From contig NZ_CP154857.1 of the NCBI RefSeq assembly GCF_039614715.1, forward strand, positions 4,092,001-4,156,000: a DNA stretch of 64,000 nt. Reading direction: 5' to 3'. The notes below the pieces were generated by a model. The model ran no database searches. It was not told where the DNA came from and saw nothing but the letters and a program-made list of their open reading frames with translations. The DNA comes from Microbacterium sp. AZCO. GTDB lineage: Bacteria; Actinomycetota; Actinomycetes; Actinomycetales; Microbacteriaceae. The position numbers and the translations under genes were made by a program. Shown here piece by piece: positions 17,635 through 26,548 of this stretch (position 1 is its first letter; the number at the start of each line of letters is the position of its first letter).

Positions 17635-18630
17635 ATGAAGCGCCGACCCACCATCACCGACGTCGCCGAAGCCGCCGGCGTCTCCGTCTCCACCGTCTCC
17701 AAGGCGGTGAACGGCCGCTACGGAGTCGCGAGCGAGACCGTCGATCACGTGCTCGCCGTCGTGGCCGAGATGGGCTACGAATCCAGCCTCATCGCGAGCA
17801 GCATGCGCTCGCGCACGACGGGTGTCATCGGCGTGCTCGTCGCGGATTTCGAGCCGTTCAGCGCCGAGATCCTCAAGGGCGTGGGGCAGGCGCTGCGCGA
17901 CTCCGCCTACGACCTGCTCGCCTATTCGGGCACCCACGGCACCGCCGAGGGCTGGGAGCGGCGCTCGCTCTCGCGCCTCAGCGGCACCCTCATCGACGGC
18001 GCCATCATGGTGACGCCGACCGTCGTCAACGTCGGCACCGAGGTGCCGCTCGTCGCGATCGATCCGCACACGGGTCCGGCCGACCTTCCGACGGTCGAGG
18101 CGGACAGCTTCGGCGGTGCGCTGCAGGCGACGCGTCACCTCATCGACCTGGGCCACAGCCGCATCGGCTTCATCGCGGGTCGACCCGATCTGCGGTCGTC
18201 GATCGCGCGGGATGCCGGCTACCGCCGGGCGCTCGCGGACGCGGGCATCGCCGTCGATCCTCACCTCGTCGGGTCGGGCAGCTACCGGCAGGATGCCGTC
18301 CGCGTCGCCGCCCTCGAGATGCTCGAGCGCTCGGATCGACCCACGGCGATCTTCGCCGCCAACGACATCTCCGCGATCGAGATCGTCAAGGTGGCCGGTG
18401 AGCTCGGGCTCGACATCCCGAACGATCTGTCGGTGATCGGCTTCGACGACGTGCCCGAGGCGTCCAAGGCGACGCCGGCGCTCTCGACCGTCCGCCAGCC
18501 GATGCAGACGCTCGGCGCCGAGGCCGCGCGCCTGCTCCTGGCGCTGATGCAGGGGGAGACGCCGCCGGCGACCCACCTGACCCTGCCGACGCGGCTCGTT
18601 CCGCGGGGGACGACGGCACCGCCGCGCTGA
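17635..18630 (+). CDS. LacI family transcriptional regulator
   Basis: 331 residues. The N-terminal HTH is textbook (TITDVAEAAGVSVSTVSKAV, then the hinge), followed by a periplasmic-binding-like ligand domain (GVIGVLVADFEPFSAEILKG; later FAANDISAIEIVKV and IPNDLSVIGFDDV). It very probably represses the divergent sugar ABC/GH3 operon and itself through the palindrome at 17593. The inducer is presumably a mono- or oligosaccharide imported by that system. Confidence 0.95.
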   Translation: MKRRPTITDVAEAAGVSVSTVSKAVNGRYGVASETVDHVLAVVAEMGYESSLIASSMRSRTTGVIGVLVADFEPFSAEILKGVGQALRDSAYDLLAYSGTHGTAEGWERRSLSRLSGTLIDGAIMVTPTVVNVGTEVPLVAIDPHTGPADLPTVEADSFGGALQATRHLIDLGHSRIGFIAGRPDLRSSIARDAGYRRALADAGIAVDPHLVGSGSYRQDAVRVAALEMLERSDRPTAIFAANDISAIEIVKVAGELGLDIPNDLSVIGFDDVPEASKATPALSTVRQPMQTLGAEAARLLLALMQGETPPATHLTLPTRLVPRGTTAPPR

Positions 18631-18640
18631 GCCCTTCGCC

Positions 18641-18735
18641 GGCTCAGGCCGGCTCGACGCCGGCGGGGTCGCGGGGGCGCAGCCCCGCCGTGAGATGCCG
18701 CCGGTTCAGGCGGGCTCGACGCCGGCGGGGTCGCG
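18641..18735. repeat. Partial tandem duplication over the end of the ROK gene
   Basis: A 33-bp block at 18641-18673 recurs at 18703-18735 (offset 62 bp) with two mismatches. The second copy covers the last codons and stop of the ROK gene (PAGVEPA), so the first copy is a detached duplicate of that 3' end. It fills the gap between the convergent lacI and ROK genes. Confidence 0.8.
18671..18688. terminator. Possible terminator between lacI-type and ROK genes
   Basis: GGGGC (18674-18678), loop GCA, GCCCC (18682-18686), with an alternative GCGGGG/CCCCGC pairing over the same bases. It lies between convergent genes and inside the duplicated block. The stem is short, so confidence is moderate. Confidence 0.45.
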
Positions 18736-19881
18736 CAGCAGCTCGTCGAAGGCCGCCTCGGCGGCGCCGATGAGCAGCCGATCCTGTGCGAGCTCGGCGG
18801 AGCGGATCTCGAGCTCCTCGACGTTCGCCGACATCGCCTGGCGGGCGACGAGCTCGCGCAGCTCGTCGGGGTCGTGCTCGGCGATCGTCGCGAGGAATCC
18901 GCCGAGCACGACGGCGGACGGGTTGAGCACGTTCACGGCGTTCGCGAGGGCGGTCGCGAGGATGCGACGCTGCCGTGCGAGCTCCTCGGCGGCCTCGGGG
19001 CTCGACGACTCCTTCAGGGCGGTCGCGAGCGTGGCGTCGTCGGCGGTGGTGAGCCGGGCGACGCTCAGGAGGCGGGCGCGGCTGACCTCGTCTTCGAGCA
19101 CGCCGTCGTGGGCGCGTCGGTCGACCTCCGCGGCGATGCCGGGACGGTTCTGCCCGAACTCGCCGGCGTAGCCGCCCGCGCCGGCCACCGGTGCGCCGTT
19201 CACGATGAGGCCGCCGCCGATGCCGCTCGCGCCGCCGTTGAGGTAGACGACGTCATCGAGGCCTCGCGCGGCACCGAACAGGTGCTCCGCCATCGTGCCG
19301 TAGGTGGCGTCGTTGCCGATGACGGTGGGAAGTCCCGTCGCCTCGGCGACGAGGTCGCGCAGCGGCTCGTCCCGCCAGCGCAGGTGGGGCGCGTTGCGCA
19401 CGAGCCCGTCCGACGCGCGGACGAGTCCGGGGACGGCGACGCCCGCGGCGGCGATGCGCGCGTCGGCGAGCGCGCCTTCCCGCCACGCCGCGATCGTGGA
19501 GGCGATGAGCTCGGCCGTCTTCTCCGGCGTGAGCAGGTGGGTCACCTCGATGCGCTCACGCACCGGGATGCCGCGGTCGAGGCCGACGGCGGCGATCTCG
19601 AGCGCGTCGACCTCGGGGTTCGCCGCGATCGCGACGACCGAGGATGCGGGGGCGACGACGGGCGACGGCCGGCCGACCCGGCGCGAGGGGTCGGGCGCGC
19701 GCTCCTCGACCAGGCCGCGGCGCACGAGCTCGCCGACGAGGTCGGCGATCGTGGACCGGTTGAGCCCGGTCGTCTCGGTGAGGGCCGCACGCGACTGGGG
19801 GCCGTCGAGGTGGACGAGCCGGAGGAGGCGCGCGAGGTTGCGCTGACGCACGCCCTCGATGGAGCCCCCGTTGTCGGTCAC
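18706..19881 (-). CDS. ROK family repressor, XylR-like
   Basis: 391 residues. The N-terminal winged helix has NLARLLRLVHLDGPQSRAAL followed by TGLNRSTIADLVGELVRRGL. It is followed by the ROK ASKHA domain (AGVAVPGLV, VIGNDATYGTMAE, GGASGIGGGLIVNG). The zinc-binding CxCGxxGC block of ROK proteins is missing: after GAGGYAGEFG the chain reads QNRPGIAAEVDRR, and the usual His is Gln. The gene is divergent from xylA with a 6-3-6 inverted repeat between them, so it most likely represses xylA (and possibly xylB) in the absence of xylose. Confidence 0.92.
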   Translation of the reverse strand: MTDNGGSIEGVRQRNLARLLRLVHLDGPQSRAALTETTGLNRSTIADLVGELVRRGLVEERAPDPSRRVGRPSPVVAPASSVVAIAANPEVDALEIAAVGLDRGIPVRERIEVTHLLTPEKTAELIASTIAAWREGALADARIAAAGVAVPGLVRASDGLVRNAPHLRWRDEPLRDLVAEATGLPTVIGNDATYGTMAEHLFGAARGLDDVVYLNGGASGIGGGLIVNGAPVAGAGGYAGEFGQNRPGIAAEVDRRAHDGVLEDEVSRARLLSVARLTTADDATLATALKESSSPEAAEELARQRRILATALANAVNVLNPSAVVLGGFLATIAEHDPDELRELVARQAMSANVEELEIRSAELAQDRLLIGAAEAAFDELLRDPAGVEPA

Positions 19882-19989
19882 GCCCCCACCCTATGAGATC
19901 GGGGCTGATTCATCGGGGATTTGTTGGGGCAGGTGACGAAAATCCAATGCCTCGACGAACGGCTGGACACCGCATCCCTTCTGCTATAC

Positions 19990-20004
19990 GTTGTCTCTGA
20001 CAAC
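19990..20004. promoter_or_regulatory. Operator upstream of xylA, perfect 6-3-6 inverted repeat
   Basis: GTTGTC-TCT-GACAAC lies 33 bp before the xylA start and 109 bp before the divergent ROK gene. It probably overlaps the xylA promoter: TATACG, just upstream at 19984-19989, is a possible -10. The site is a good candidate for binding by the ROK/XylR-like protein. Confidence 0.8.
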
Positions 20005-20036
20005 AATTCACCCACGGTCGTTCGCAAAGGAGCGCC

Positions 20037-21224
20037 ATGCCCACCCCCACCCGCGCCGACAAGTTCTCGTTCGGTCTCTGGACCATCGGCTACAACGGCA
20101 CCGACCCGTTCGGCGGCCCGACGCGGCCCGCGCTCGACGTCGTCCACGCTGTCGAGAAGCTCGCGGAGCTCGGCGCCTACGGCCTGACCTTCCACGACGA
20201 CGACCTGTTCGCCTTCGGCTCGACCGACGCCGAGCGCCAGACGCAGATCGACCGCCTGAAGGGCGCGCTCGCCGACACCGGCCTGATCGTCCCGATGGTC
20301 ACGACCAACCTCTTCTCGGCACCCGTCTTCAAGGACGGCGGATTCACCTCGAACGACCGTCAGGTGCGTCGCTTCGCCCTCCGCAAGGTCTTCCGCCAGC
20401 TCGACCTCGGTGCCGAGCTCGGCGCCAAGACGTTCGTCATGTGGGGCGGCCGCGAGGGCGCCGAGTACGACTCGGCCAAGGACATCCGCGCGGCGCTCGA
20501 GCGCTACCGCGAGGCCGTGAACCTCCTCGGCGACTACGTGACCGACAAGGGCTACGACATCCGCTTCGCCATCGAGCCCAAGCCGAACGAGCCCCGCGGC
20601 GACATCCTGCTCCCGACGCTCGGCCACGCGATCGCCTTCATCGACTCGCTCGAGCGCCCCGAGCTCGTCGGCCTCAACCCCGAGGTCGGCCACGAGCAGA
20701 TGGCGGGCCTGAACTTCGCCGCCGGCATCGCCCAGGCGCTCTACCACGGCAAGCTCTTCCACATCGACCTCAACGGTCAGCGCGGCATCAAGTACGACCA
20801 GGACCTCGTCTTCGGCCACGGCGACCTGCACAACGCGTTCGCGCTGGTCGACCTGCTCGAGAACGGCGGCCCCGGCGGCGTCCCCGCGTACGACGGCCCC
20901 CGTCACTTCGACTACAAGCCGAGCCGCACCGAGGACGAGACCGGCGTCTGGGACTCGGCCGCCGCGAACATGCGCACGTACCTCCTGCTCAAGGAGCGCG
21001 CCGCGGCCTTCCGCGCCGACCCCGAGGTGCAGGAGGCGCTCGAGGCCGCCCGCGTGCCGGAGCTCTCGCAGCCGACGCTCAACGAGGGTGAGACGTACGA
21101 CGACTTCCTCGCCGACCGCTCGGCCTACGAGGACTTCGACCCCAGCGTCTACCTCGGCGGCAAGGGCTTCGGCTTCGTGCGCCTGCAGCAGCTCGCGACC
21201 GAGCACCTGCTCGGCGCCCGCTGA
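20037..21224 (+). CDS. xylA: Xylose isomerase
   Basis: 395 residues, the length of group I actinobacterial xylose isomerases, which convert D-xylose to D-xylulose. The active-site features are catalytic His53 in FHDDDLF, the metal-ligand region [22 protein letters not shown], and the second metal cluster [19 protein letters not shown] lies 6 nt before the ATG. The divergent ROK repressor and the operator at 19990 suggest xylose-inducible expression. xylB follows after 170 bp with a hairpin between. Confidence 0.97.
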   Translation: MPTPTRADKFSFGLWTIGYNGTDPFGGPTRPALDVVHAVEKLAELGAYGLTFHDDDLFAFGSTDAERQTQIDRLKGALADTGLIVPMVTTNLFSAPVFKDGGFTSNDRQVRRFALRKVFRQLDLGAELGAKTFVMWGGREGAEYDSAKDIRAALERYREAVNLLGDYVTDKGYDIRFAIEPKPNEPRGDILLPTLGHAIAFIDSLERPELVGLNPEVGHEQMAGLNFAAGIAQALYHGKLFHIDLNGQRGIKYDQDLVFGHGDLHNAFALVDLLENGGPGGVPAYDGPRHFDYKPSRTEDETGVWDSAAANMRTYLLLKERAAAFRADPEVQEALEAARVPELSQPTLNEGETYDDFLADRSAYEDFDPSVYLGGKGFGFVRLQQLATEHLLGAR

Positions 21225-21236
21225 CAGACGACGGTT

Positions 21237-21280
21237 CGGGATGCCGCGCCCCCGCCTTGCGCGTGGGCCGCGGCATCCCG
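21237..21280. terminator. Hairpin after xylA built from inverted GGGATGCC words
   Basis: CGGGATGCCGCG (21237-21248) pairs perfectly with CGCGGCATCCCG (21269-21280). It lies 13 bp after the xylA stop and before xylB. Its arms contain the genome's over-represented word GGATGCC. It probably attenuates xylA readthrough into xylB or ends the transcript. Confidence 0.75.
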
Positions 21281-21394
21281 TTCCCATGCCGGCTCGGCGG
21301 TGCATGTCCCACTTTCCGCTCTATGCAAGGCGTTCAGCGGTGGAAATCGGGACATGAAGAGCAACAACTGGGACACGAAGGAAGGTCGGAAGCG

Positions 21395-22747
21395 ATGACG
21401 CTCGTCATGGGAGTCGACTCGTCGACGCAGTCGTGCAAGGTCGTGGTGATGGATGCTTCGACGGGGCTCAGCACAGGTGCTTCGACGGGGCTCAGCGCAG
21501 GTGCCGCAACCGGCGCCGTCGTGAGGCAGGGGCGTGCGTCGCATCCCGACGGCACGGAGGTCGACACCGCGGCATGGTGGACTGCGCTGCAGGCGGCGAT
21601 CGCCGAGGCCGGCGGTCTCGACGATGTCGCCGCGTGGGCGATCGGCGGGCAGCAGCACGGCATGGTCGCGCTCGACGCCGACGGCCGGGTGATCCGCGAC
21701 GCTCTTCTCTGGAACGACACCCGCTCCTCGGGAGCGGCGGCGGACCTCATCGCCGAGTTCGGCGCCGACGAGCTCGCCCGCCGCACGGGCCTCGTTCCCG
21801 TCGCATCCTTCACCATCACGAAGCTCCGCTGGCTGCGCGACCACGAGCCCGACAACGCCGCCCGCGTTGCGGCGGTCGCACTGCCGCACGACTGGCTGAC
21901 GTGGCGCCTGCGCGGCTTCGGCCCGCCGGACGAGTCACCGCGCGGCCCCGTGCTCGAGGAGCTCGTCACCGACCGCTCGGACGCCTCGGGCACCGGGTAC
22001 TGGAACCCCGAGACCGACGGCTACGACCGCGACCTCCTCGTGGCGGCACTCGGCCACGACGCGGTGCTCCCGCGCGTGCTCGCGCCCGATGAATGGGTGC
22101 TCGACGACGAAGGACGCCGGGTCGGACCCGGTGCCGGCGACAACGCGGGTGCCGCACTCGGCCTCGGCGCGGGACCGGGCGACGTCGTCGTGTCGATCGG
22201 CACGTCGGGCACCGTCTTCGCCGTGAGCGAGACGCGCACGGTCGACCCGACGGGCACGGTCGCCGGCTTCGCGGACGCCGACGGACGGTTCCTCCCGCTC
22301 GTCGCGACGCTCAACGCCGCGCGCGTGCTGGACGCGATCGGCCGCGTGCTCGGCGTCGACCACGCCGAGCTGTCGCGACTCGCGCTCGCCGCCGAGCGGG
22401 GCGCCGCGGGCCTGTCACTCGTGCCGTACTTCGAGGGCGAGCGCACCCCCAACCTCCCCGACGCGACGGCGTCGCTCACCGGCATGACCCTCGCCTCGAC
22501 GACGCGTGAGAACCTCGCGCGTGCCGCCGTCGAGGGGATGCTCTCCGGCCTCGGCGCCGGCCTCGACGCTCTGCGTGCGCTCGGCGTGCCCCTCGAGCGC
22601 GGCCTGCTGGTCGGCGGGGGAGCGCAGTCCGAGGCGGTGCGCGCGATCGCGCCGCTCGTGCTCGGCATCCCGGTCGAGGTGCCCGCGCCCGGCGAGTACG
22701 TCGCCCTCGGCGCCGCGCGCCAGGCCGCCCGCGTCGCCGCCGTCTGA
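21395..22747 (+). CDS. xylB: Xylulokinase
   Basis: 450 residues of the FGGY kinase family, phosphorylating D-xylulose to xylulose 5-phosphate. Visible signatures are [14 protein letters not shown] (phosphate 1), [33 protein letters not shown] (phosphate 2) and [13 protein letters not shown] (adenosine). Residues about 21-36 are an unusual insertion of two near-identical octapeptides ([16 protein letters not shown]) encoded by a 24-bp tandem repeat at 21455-21502, placed in a beta-hairpin of the N-terminal domain. GAAGG upstream of the ATG acts as ribosome binding site. Confidence 0.95.
   Translation: MTLVMGVDSSTQSCKVVVMDASTGLSTGASTGLSAGAATGAVVRQGRASHPDGTEVDTAAWWTALQAAIAEAGGLDDVAAWAIGGQQHGMVALDADGRVIRDALLWNDTRSSGAAADLIAEFGADELARRTGLVPVASFTITKLRWLRDHEPDNAARVAAVALPHDWLTWRLRGFGPPDESPRGPVLEELVTDRSDASGTGYWNPETDGYDRDLLVAALGHDAVLPRVLAPDEWVLDDEGRRVGPGAGDNAGAALGLGAGPGDVVVSIGTSGTVFAVSETRTVDPTGTVAGFADADGRFLPLVATLNAARVLDAIGRVLGVDHAELSRLALAAERGAAGLSLVPYFEGERTPNLPDATASLTGMTLASTTRENLARAAVEGMLSGLGAGLDALRALGVPLERGLLVGGGAQSEAVRAIAPLVLGIPVEVPAPGEYVALGAARQAARVAAV
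21455..21502 (+). repeat. 24-bp tandem repeat inside xylB
   Basis: Two copies (21455-21478, 21479-21502) differ by one base. The unit contains CTTCGACGGGGCTCAGC, resembling the CCCCGAGCxTGTCGAGGGG repeat family found in lhr and downstream of the ABC-F gene. The repeat keeps the reading frame and adds 16 residues. Confidence 0.85.
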
Positions 22748-22796
22748 TCCGGCGCGCGGCTGCGGCGGGCCGCTGCGCTCCGGCGGCGCCCGCCTC

Positions 22797-22889
22797 GGCC
22801 GTGCGCAACTCCGGCTCGCTGTGACGACACGCCGGCGACACGCCGACGCGCCCCCCACCGGCCCCGACGAGCCGGAGTTCCGCACGGCC
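22797..22889. repeat. Palindromic element of the GTGC-AACTCC family, intergenic copy 1
   Basis: A 22-nt left arm (22797-22818, containing GTGCGCAACTCCGG) pairs with a 22-nt right arm (22868-22889, containing CCGGAGTTCCGCAC) with a single mismatch, enclosing 49 nt. The total is 93 bp in the gap between xylB and the alarmone synthetase gene. Related elements occur at 39567-39653 (inside ABC-F) and 53114-53200. Confidence 0.85.
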
Positions 22890-22969
22890 AGCATCACCGA
22901 ACCCGCCCGCCCGGGCGTCCTGGGACGTTTCACAGGACTCGCCTAGGCGGCCGCCGTAGGTTCGACGGC

Positions 22970-23650
22970 ATGGCGCTCCCCGCGGAAGACACGTCCTTCA
23001 CGATCTCCGCGTCCGAGCTCCGCACGGCGCGGGACGAGATGCAGCGCTTCCTCCTCGAGTACCGCTTCGGCATGCAGGAGATCGAGACGAAGATCGCGAT
23101 CCTCCGCGAGGAGTTCGAGCACACGCACGCGTACAACCCGATCGAGCACGTCTCGAGCCGCCTGAAGTCGCCTGACAGCCTCGTCGACAAGGTCGCGCGC
23201 AAGGGCGTCGAGCCCGATTTCGAGACGATCCGCGCACGCATCACCGACATCGCGGGCGTGCGCGTGACGTGCAGCTTCGTGACCGACGTCTATCGCCTGT
23301 TCGACCTGCTGTCGCACCAGGACGACGTCACGGTCCTGCACGTCAAGGACTACATCGCCGAGCCGAAGCCGAACGGCTACCAGAGCCTGCACGCGATCGT
23401 CGAGGTGCCCGTCTTCCTCTCGACCGGCCGGGTGCCAGTGCCGGTCGAGGTGCAGTTCCGCACGATCGCCATGGACTTCTGGGCGAGCCTCGAGCACAAG
23501 ATCTACTACAAGTACGACAGCCAGGTGCCTGAGCGTCTGCTCGAGGAACTGAAGGACGCCGCCGACTCCGCCGCGGCGCTCGACCACCGCATGGAGCGCC
23601 TGCACCGCGAGCTGCACGGCCCCAGGACGAGCCCCGTCGTCGCCGTCTGA
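22970..23650 (+). CDS. Small alarmone synthetase, RelA/SpoT-domain GTP pyrophosphokinase
   Basis: 226 residues, only a RelA_SpoT synthetase domain with no hydrolase or TGS/ACT domains, so a RelP/RelQ-type enzyme making (p)ppGpp from ATP and GDP/GTP. Motifs are SRLKSPDSLVDKVARKG, ITDIAGVRVTCSFVTDVYRL, KDYIAEPKPNGYQSLHAIVE, and VEVQFRTIAMDFWASLEHK. The ATG at 22970 lies 7 nt after TAGGTT, a leaderless arrangement. It is isolated between the palindromic element and a convergent tetR gene. Confidence 0.92.
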   Translation: MALPAEDTSFTISASELRTARDEMQRFLLEYRFGMQEIETKIAILREEFEHTHAYNPIEHVSSRLKSPDSLVDKVARKGVEPDFETIRARITDIAGVRVTCSFVTDVYRLFDLLSHQDDVTVLHVKDYIAEPKPNGYQSLHAIVEVPVFLSTGRVPVPVEVQFRTIAMDFWASLEHKIYYKYDSQVPERLLEELKDAADSAAALDHRMERLHRELHGPRTSPVVAV

Positions 23651-23671
23651 TCTCGACGTCTCACGTCGAGA
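23651..23671. terminator. Perfect 9-3-9 hairpin between convergent genes
   Basis: TCTCGACGT, loop CTC, ACGTCGAGA immediately follows the alarmone synthetase stop and overlaps the stop codon of the convergent tetR gene. It is well placed as a bidirectional terminator. Confidence 0.6.
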
Positions 23672-24251
23672 GGATGGATGCCGCGGCCGCGACGTACTCG
23701 GCGGGCTTGCGCGGTCCGAACACGGCGCTGTTCGCGATGTAGCCCTGGGCGAGCGCGGCGATCGACCGCGCCGACTCCTGCGCGAGCGCGAGCGCCTCGT
23801 CGTCCGATCCGGTCCGCGTGCGGGCCCACGGCAGCGTCGCGGCCGCCAGCGCGTGGAAGAGCCGGGCGGCGGTCGTGGTCATCTCGGTCTTGAGACCGGC
23901 ATCCACCATCGCCTCACCCCAGAACTGCACGACGAGCGCGGGGGACAGGCCCGCCCCCTCGAAGACCGCGAGCATCGACTCGAGCGCCTGCCGCGGCGGG
24001 ATCACCTCGCCCGCGTGGCCGCGGGCCTCGAGCGCGTCGAGCCGCACGATGAGGAACCGCCCGACGATGTACCGGGCGAGCTCGGCCTTGTTCGAGAAGT
24101 GCGAGTAGATCGCACCCGTCGACAGACCCGACTCCGTGACGATGTCGGCGATCGACGTCTCGCGCACGCCCTGCCGCTCGAGGCACCGGATCGCCGCCTG
24201 GGCGATCTCGTCGCGGCGAGCTTCCCGATACTCCTCCGACACCTTGGGCAT
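23661..24251 (-). CDS. TetR/AcrR family regulator
   Basis: 196 residues. The HTH is YREARRDEIAQAAIRCLERQ followed by TSIADIVTESGLSTGAIYSHFSNKAELARY (about 8-62). It is divergent from a membrane protein gene, and the 65-bp gap holds two AGAA-N6-TTCT sites, so it likely represses both genes. The hydrophobic ligand domain suggests a drug or lipid-like inducer, but this is not readable. Confidence 0.9.
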   Translation of the reverse strand: MPKVSEEYREARRDEIAQAAIRCLERQGVRETSIADIVTESGLSTGAIYSHFSNKAELARYIVGRFLIVRLDALEARGHAGEVIPPRQALESMLAVFEGAGLSPALVVQFWGEAMVDAGLKTEMTTTAARLFHALAAATLPWARTRTGSDDEALALAQESARSIAALAQGYIANSAVFGPRKPAEYVAAAASILST

Positions 24252-24257
24252 GGAAAA

Positions 24258-24300
24258 AGAATAGGCGTTCTGTTATTGTCGCAAAAAGAACACTCATTCT
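24258..24300. promoter_or_regulatory. Paired TetR operator sites AGAA-N6-TTCT
   Basis: AGAATAGGCGTTCT (24258-24271) and AGAACACTCATTCT (24287-24300) share the AGAA-N6-TTCT core, start 29 bp apart, and flank an AT-rich promoter segment between divergent genes. The two sites together also form a larger imperfect inverted repeat. Confidence 0.75.
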
Positions 24301-24316
24301 CTTTCAGGAGGACGCC

Positions 24317-25450
24317 ATGAGCGACCGCATCGGCTCGACGCCGCGACCCACCCGCTGGAGCATCGCGGCCGTCTTCGGACTCGTCGCGGCCGTCGCGGTG
24401 GGCATCATCGTGATGGCCTTCGTGTGGCCCGCCGCCACCGCGAAGCCGCAGAACCTGCCCGTCGGGATCAACGGTCCGAAGGACGCCGTCGCGGCGATCG
24501 AGGACAAGCTCGCCGACCAGGACCCGTCGCCCTTCGCGTTGCAGACCGTCGATTCGCGCGACGACGCCGTCGACCTCATCAAGACCCGCGAGATCTACGG
24601 CGCGATCCTTCTCGGAGACAAGCCCGAAGTGCTGGTCGCGGCGGCGGCCGGCGCCGCACCGGCGGCGGCGCTCAAGGCCGTCGCGACGCAGCTGCAGCTG
24701 CAGATCGACACGACGGTGCAGAAGGCGCTCAAGGATCAGCTGACCGCGATCGTCGGCGCCCTCCAGTCCGGCCAGCGGCCGCAGCTTCCCGCCGGCGCCT
24801 CCGGATCGGCCGCCGTGCCCACGGTGACCGTGACCGATGTCGTGCCGCTCGCGGACGGCGATCCGACCGGCGCGGGCCTCGCCGCCGCATCCTTCCCGCT
24901 CGTCCTGGGCGGCATGCTCGGCGGCATCCTGCTCACCCTCCTCGTGCAGGGGGCCGTGCGCCGCCTCATCGGCCTCGTCGTTTTCGGCGCGGCCGCGGGC
25001 GCCGCGATCGTCTTCGTGATGCAGACGTGGTTCGGCATCCTCGAGGGCGATTGGCTTCTCAACGCGGCGGCCGTCGGGGTCGGCGTGACGGCGACGTCGG
25101 CCTTCATCGTGGGACTCGCGGCGCTCATCGGCCCCGCGGGAATCGGTGTCGGCGCGGCCATCACGATGCTCATCGCCAACCCGATCTCGGGCGCCGCGCT
25201 GCCCCCGCAGTTCCTGCCCGAGCCGTGGGGCGTGGTCGGCCAGTGGTTCGCGCCCGGCGCCGCCTCGACGCTCCTGCGGTCGGTGAGCTACTTCCCGGAG
25301 GCATCCACCATCGCGCAGTGGCTCGTGCTCGCTGGCTGGATCGTGCTCGGCGTCATCCTGACCCTCATCGGGCACCGCCGCACGGCGGCCGAGATCGCTC
25401 CCCGGGCGTCTGAGCTCGAGGCGCCCGTCGCGGAGCCGGCGACCGTCTGA
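24317..25450 (+). CDS. Membrane protein, ABC-2/YhgE-like exporter component
   Basis: 377 residues with AGGAGG upstream. One N-terminal membrane helix (about 16-36) is followed by a large extracytoplasmic segment (about 40-190, with NLPVGINGPKDAV and IYGAILLGDKPEVLVA), then about five helices to residue 355 and a short cytoplasmic tail. The topology and the VGINGP/YGAILL pattern resemble ABC-2-type membrane proteins of the YhgE/DUF3533 group. No ATPase is adjacent. Control by the divergent TetR suggests a role in efflux or envelope stress; that is inference. Confidence 0.7.
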   Translation: MSDRIGSTPRPTRWSIAAVFGLVAAVAVGIIVMAFVWPAATAKPQNLPVGINGPKDAVAAIEDKLADQDPSPFALQTVDSRDDAVDLIKTREIYGAILLGDKPEVLVAAAAGAAPAAALKAVATQLQLQIDTTVQKALKDQLTAIVGALQSGQRPQLPAGASGSAAVPTVTVTDVVPLADGDPTGAGLAAASFPLVLGGMLGGILLTLLVQGAVRRLIGLVVFGAAAGAAIVFVMQTWFGILEGDWLLNAAAVGVGVTATSAFIVGLAALIGPAGIGVGAAITMLIANPISGAALPPQFLPEPWGVVGQWFAPGAASTLLRSVSYFPEASTIAQWLVLAGWIVLGVILTLIGHRRTAAEIAPRASELEAPVAEPATV

Positions 25451-25484
25451 CCCGGCGGTGTCCGGGCCTGTCGACGATCGGTCC

Positions 25485-25566
25485 CCAGGCCCGGAGCCCC
25501 GCGCCGGTCGAGGGTTCGCAGTGCCCCGACCGGCGGCCGCCCAGGCCCGGAGCCCCGCGCCGGTCG
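25485..25566. repeat. 26-bp exact direct repeat, intergenic
   Basis: The 26-bp block beginning CCAGGCCCGGAGCCCCGCG occurs at 25485-25510 and again at 25541-25566 (offset 56 bp), in the gap between the membrane protein and the coiled-coil protein. No inverted symmetry or coding sense is obvious; it may be a local duplication. Confidence 0.8.
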
Positions 25567-25602
25567 GCGCGTCGAGCGCCGGGTGACGGCAGAATGATCG
25601 GG

Positions 25603-26469
25603 ATGCCGCACGCCAGCGACGAGGACGAGCTCGACACCATCGCGGTCGAGCTCTACGGCCTGCCGCCGGGCGAGTTCACGGCGGCGCGCGATGCGCGGGC
25701 CGCGGCATCCCCTCGCCCTCTCGGCGCCCGGGTGAAGAAGCTCCCGAAGCCCGCGGTCGCGGCGTGGGCCGTGAGCCTGCTCGCGCGCGAGGGGCAGCTC
25801 GGTGACGCGCTCGAGCTGGCCGCGGCGCTGCGCGAAGCGCAGGACGACCTCGATGCGGCGGAGCTGTCCCGCCTCGGCGGTCAGCGCCGCGCGCTCGTCG
25901 CCGCGCTCACGAAGCAGGCCGTGGCCCTCGCCGGCGAGCGGGGGGTGACGGTCGGCGCGTCGCCCCGCGAGGACGTCGAGAAGACGATCAATGCGGCGGT
26001 GATGGATGCCGCGGCCGCCGCCGCGGTCATGACGGGCCGGCTCGTCCGGCCCCTCGAGGCGACGGGGTTCGAGCACGTCGACCTGACCGACGCCCTCGGC
26101 GGCTCCGCCCCCGACGGCAGCGCCGCGCCGCCGCCCCCGAGCCGCGACGACCTCGCCGAGCGCCGAGCGCGCAAGGAGGCGGAGAAGGCCGCGCGCGAGG
26201 CCGAGCGGGCGGCCTCCGAGGCGGCGCGCGAACTCACGCACCTCGAGACGCGCCTCGCCAAGGCGCGCGAGCGCGCCGACCTCGTCCACGAGCGCCTCGA
26301 ACAGCTGCGCGCCGATCTCACGCGGGTCGAGTCCGACGCATCCGACGCCGACGCCGAGGTCGACCGCCTCGACGCCGAGCGCGGGGAGGCGGCATCCCGA
26401 TCCCGAGCCGCCGACAAGAGAGCCGAGCAGGCGCGAGCCGTCCGCGACGCGCGGGGCGTCACGACCTAG
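25603..26469 (+). CDS. Conserved hypothetical coiled-coil protein
   Basis: 288 residues from the ATG at 25603; an in-frame ATG at 25594 is possible, but a -10-like CAGAAT lies 7 nt before 25603, the leaderless spacing seen elsewhere. The N-terminal half has a conserved-looking globular part (LYGLPPGEFTAARDARA, LGARVKKLPKPAVAAWAVSLL). From about residue 185 to 280 it is a long charged coiled coil rich in Ala, Glu and Arg. No catalytic motif or membrane segment was found. Function unknown. Confidence 0.75.
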   Translation: MPHASDEDELDTIAVELYGLPPGEFTAARDARAAASPRPLGARVKKLPKPAVAAWAVSLLAREGQLGDALELAAALREAQDDLDAAELSRLGGQRRALVAALTKQAVALAGERGVTVGASPREDVEKTINAAVMDAAAAAAVMTGRLVRPLEATGFEHVDLTDALGGSAPDGSAAPPPPSRDDLAERRARKEAEKAAREAERAASEAARELTHLETRLAKARERADLVHERLEQLRADLTRVESDASDADAEVDRLDAERGEAASRSRAADKRAEQARAVRDARGVTT

Positions 26470-26548
26470 GGCCGCGGGGTCGCCCGGGTGCGGTGAGCCG
26501 TGCATCCCGATGATGGGCGCGGAGTCGCGCCGTCGCTACCCTGATCCC

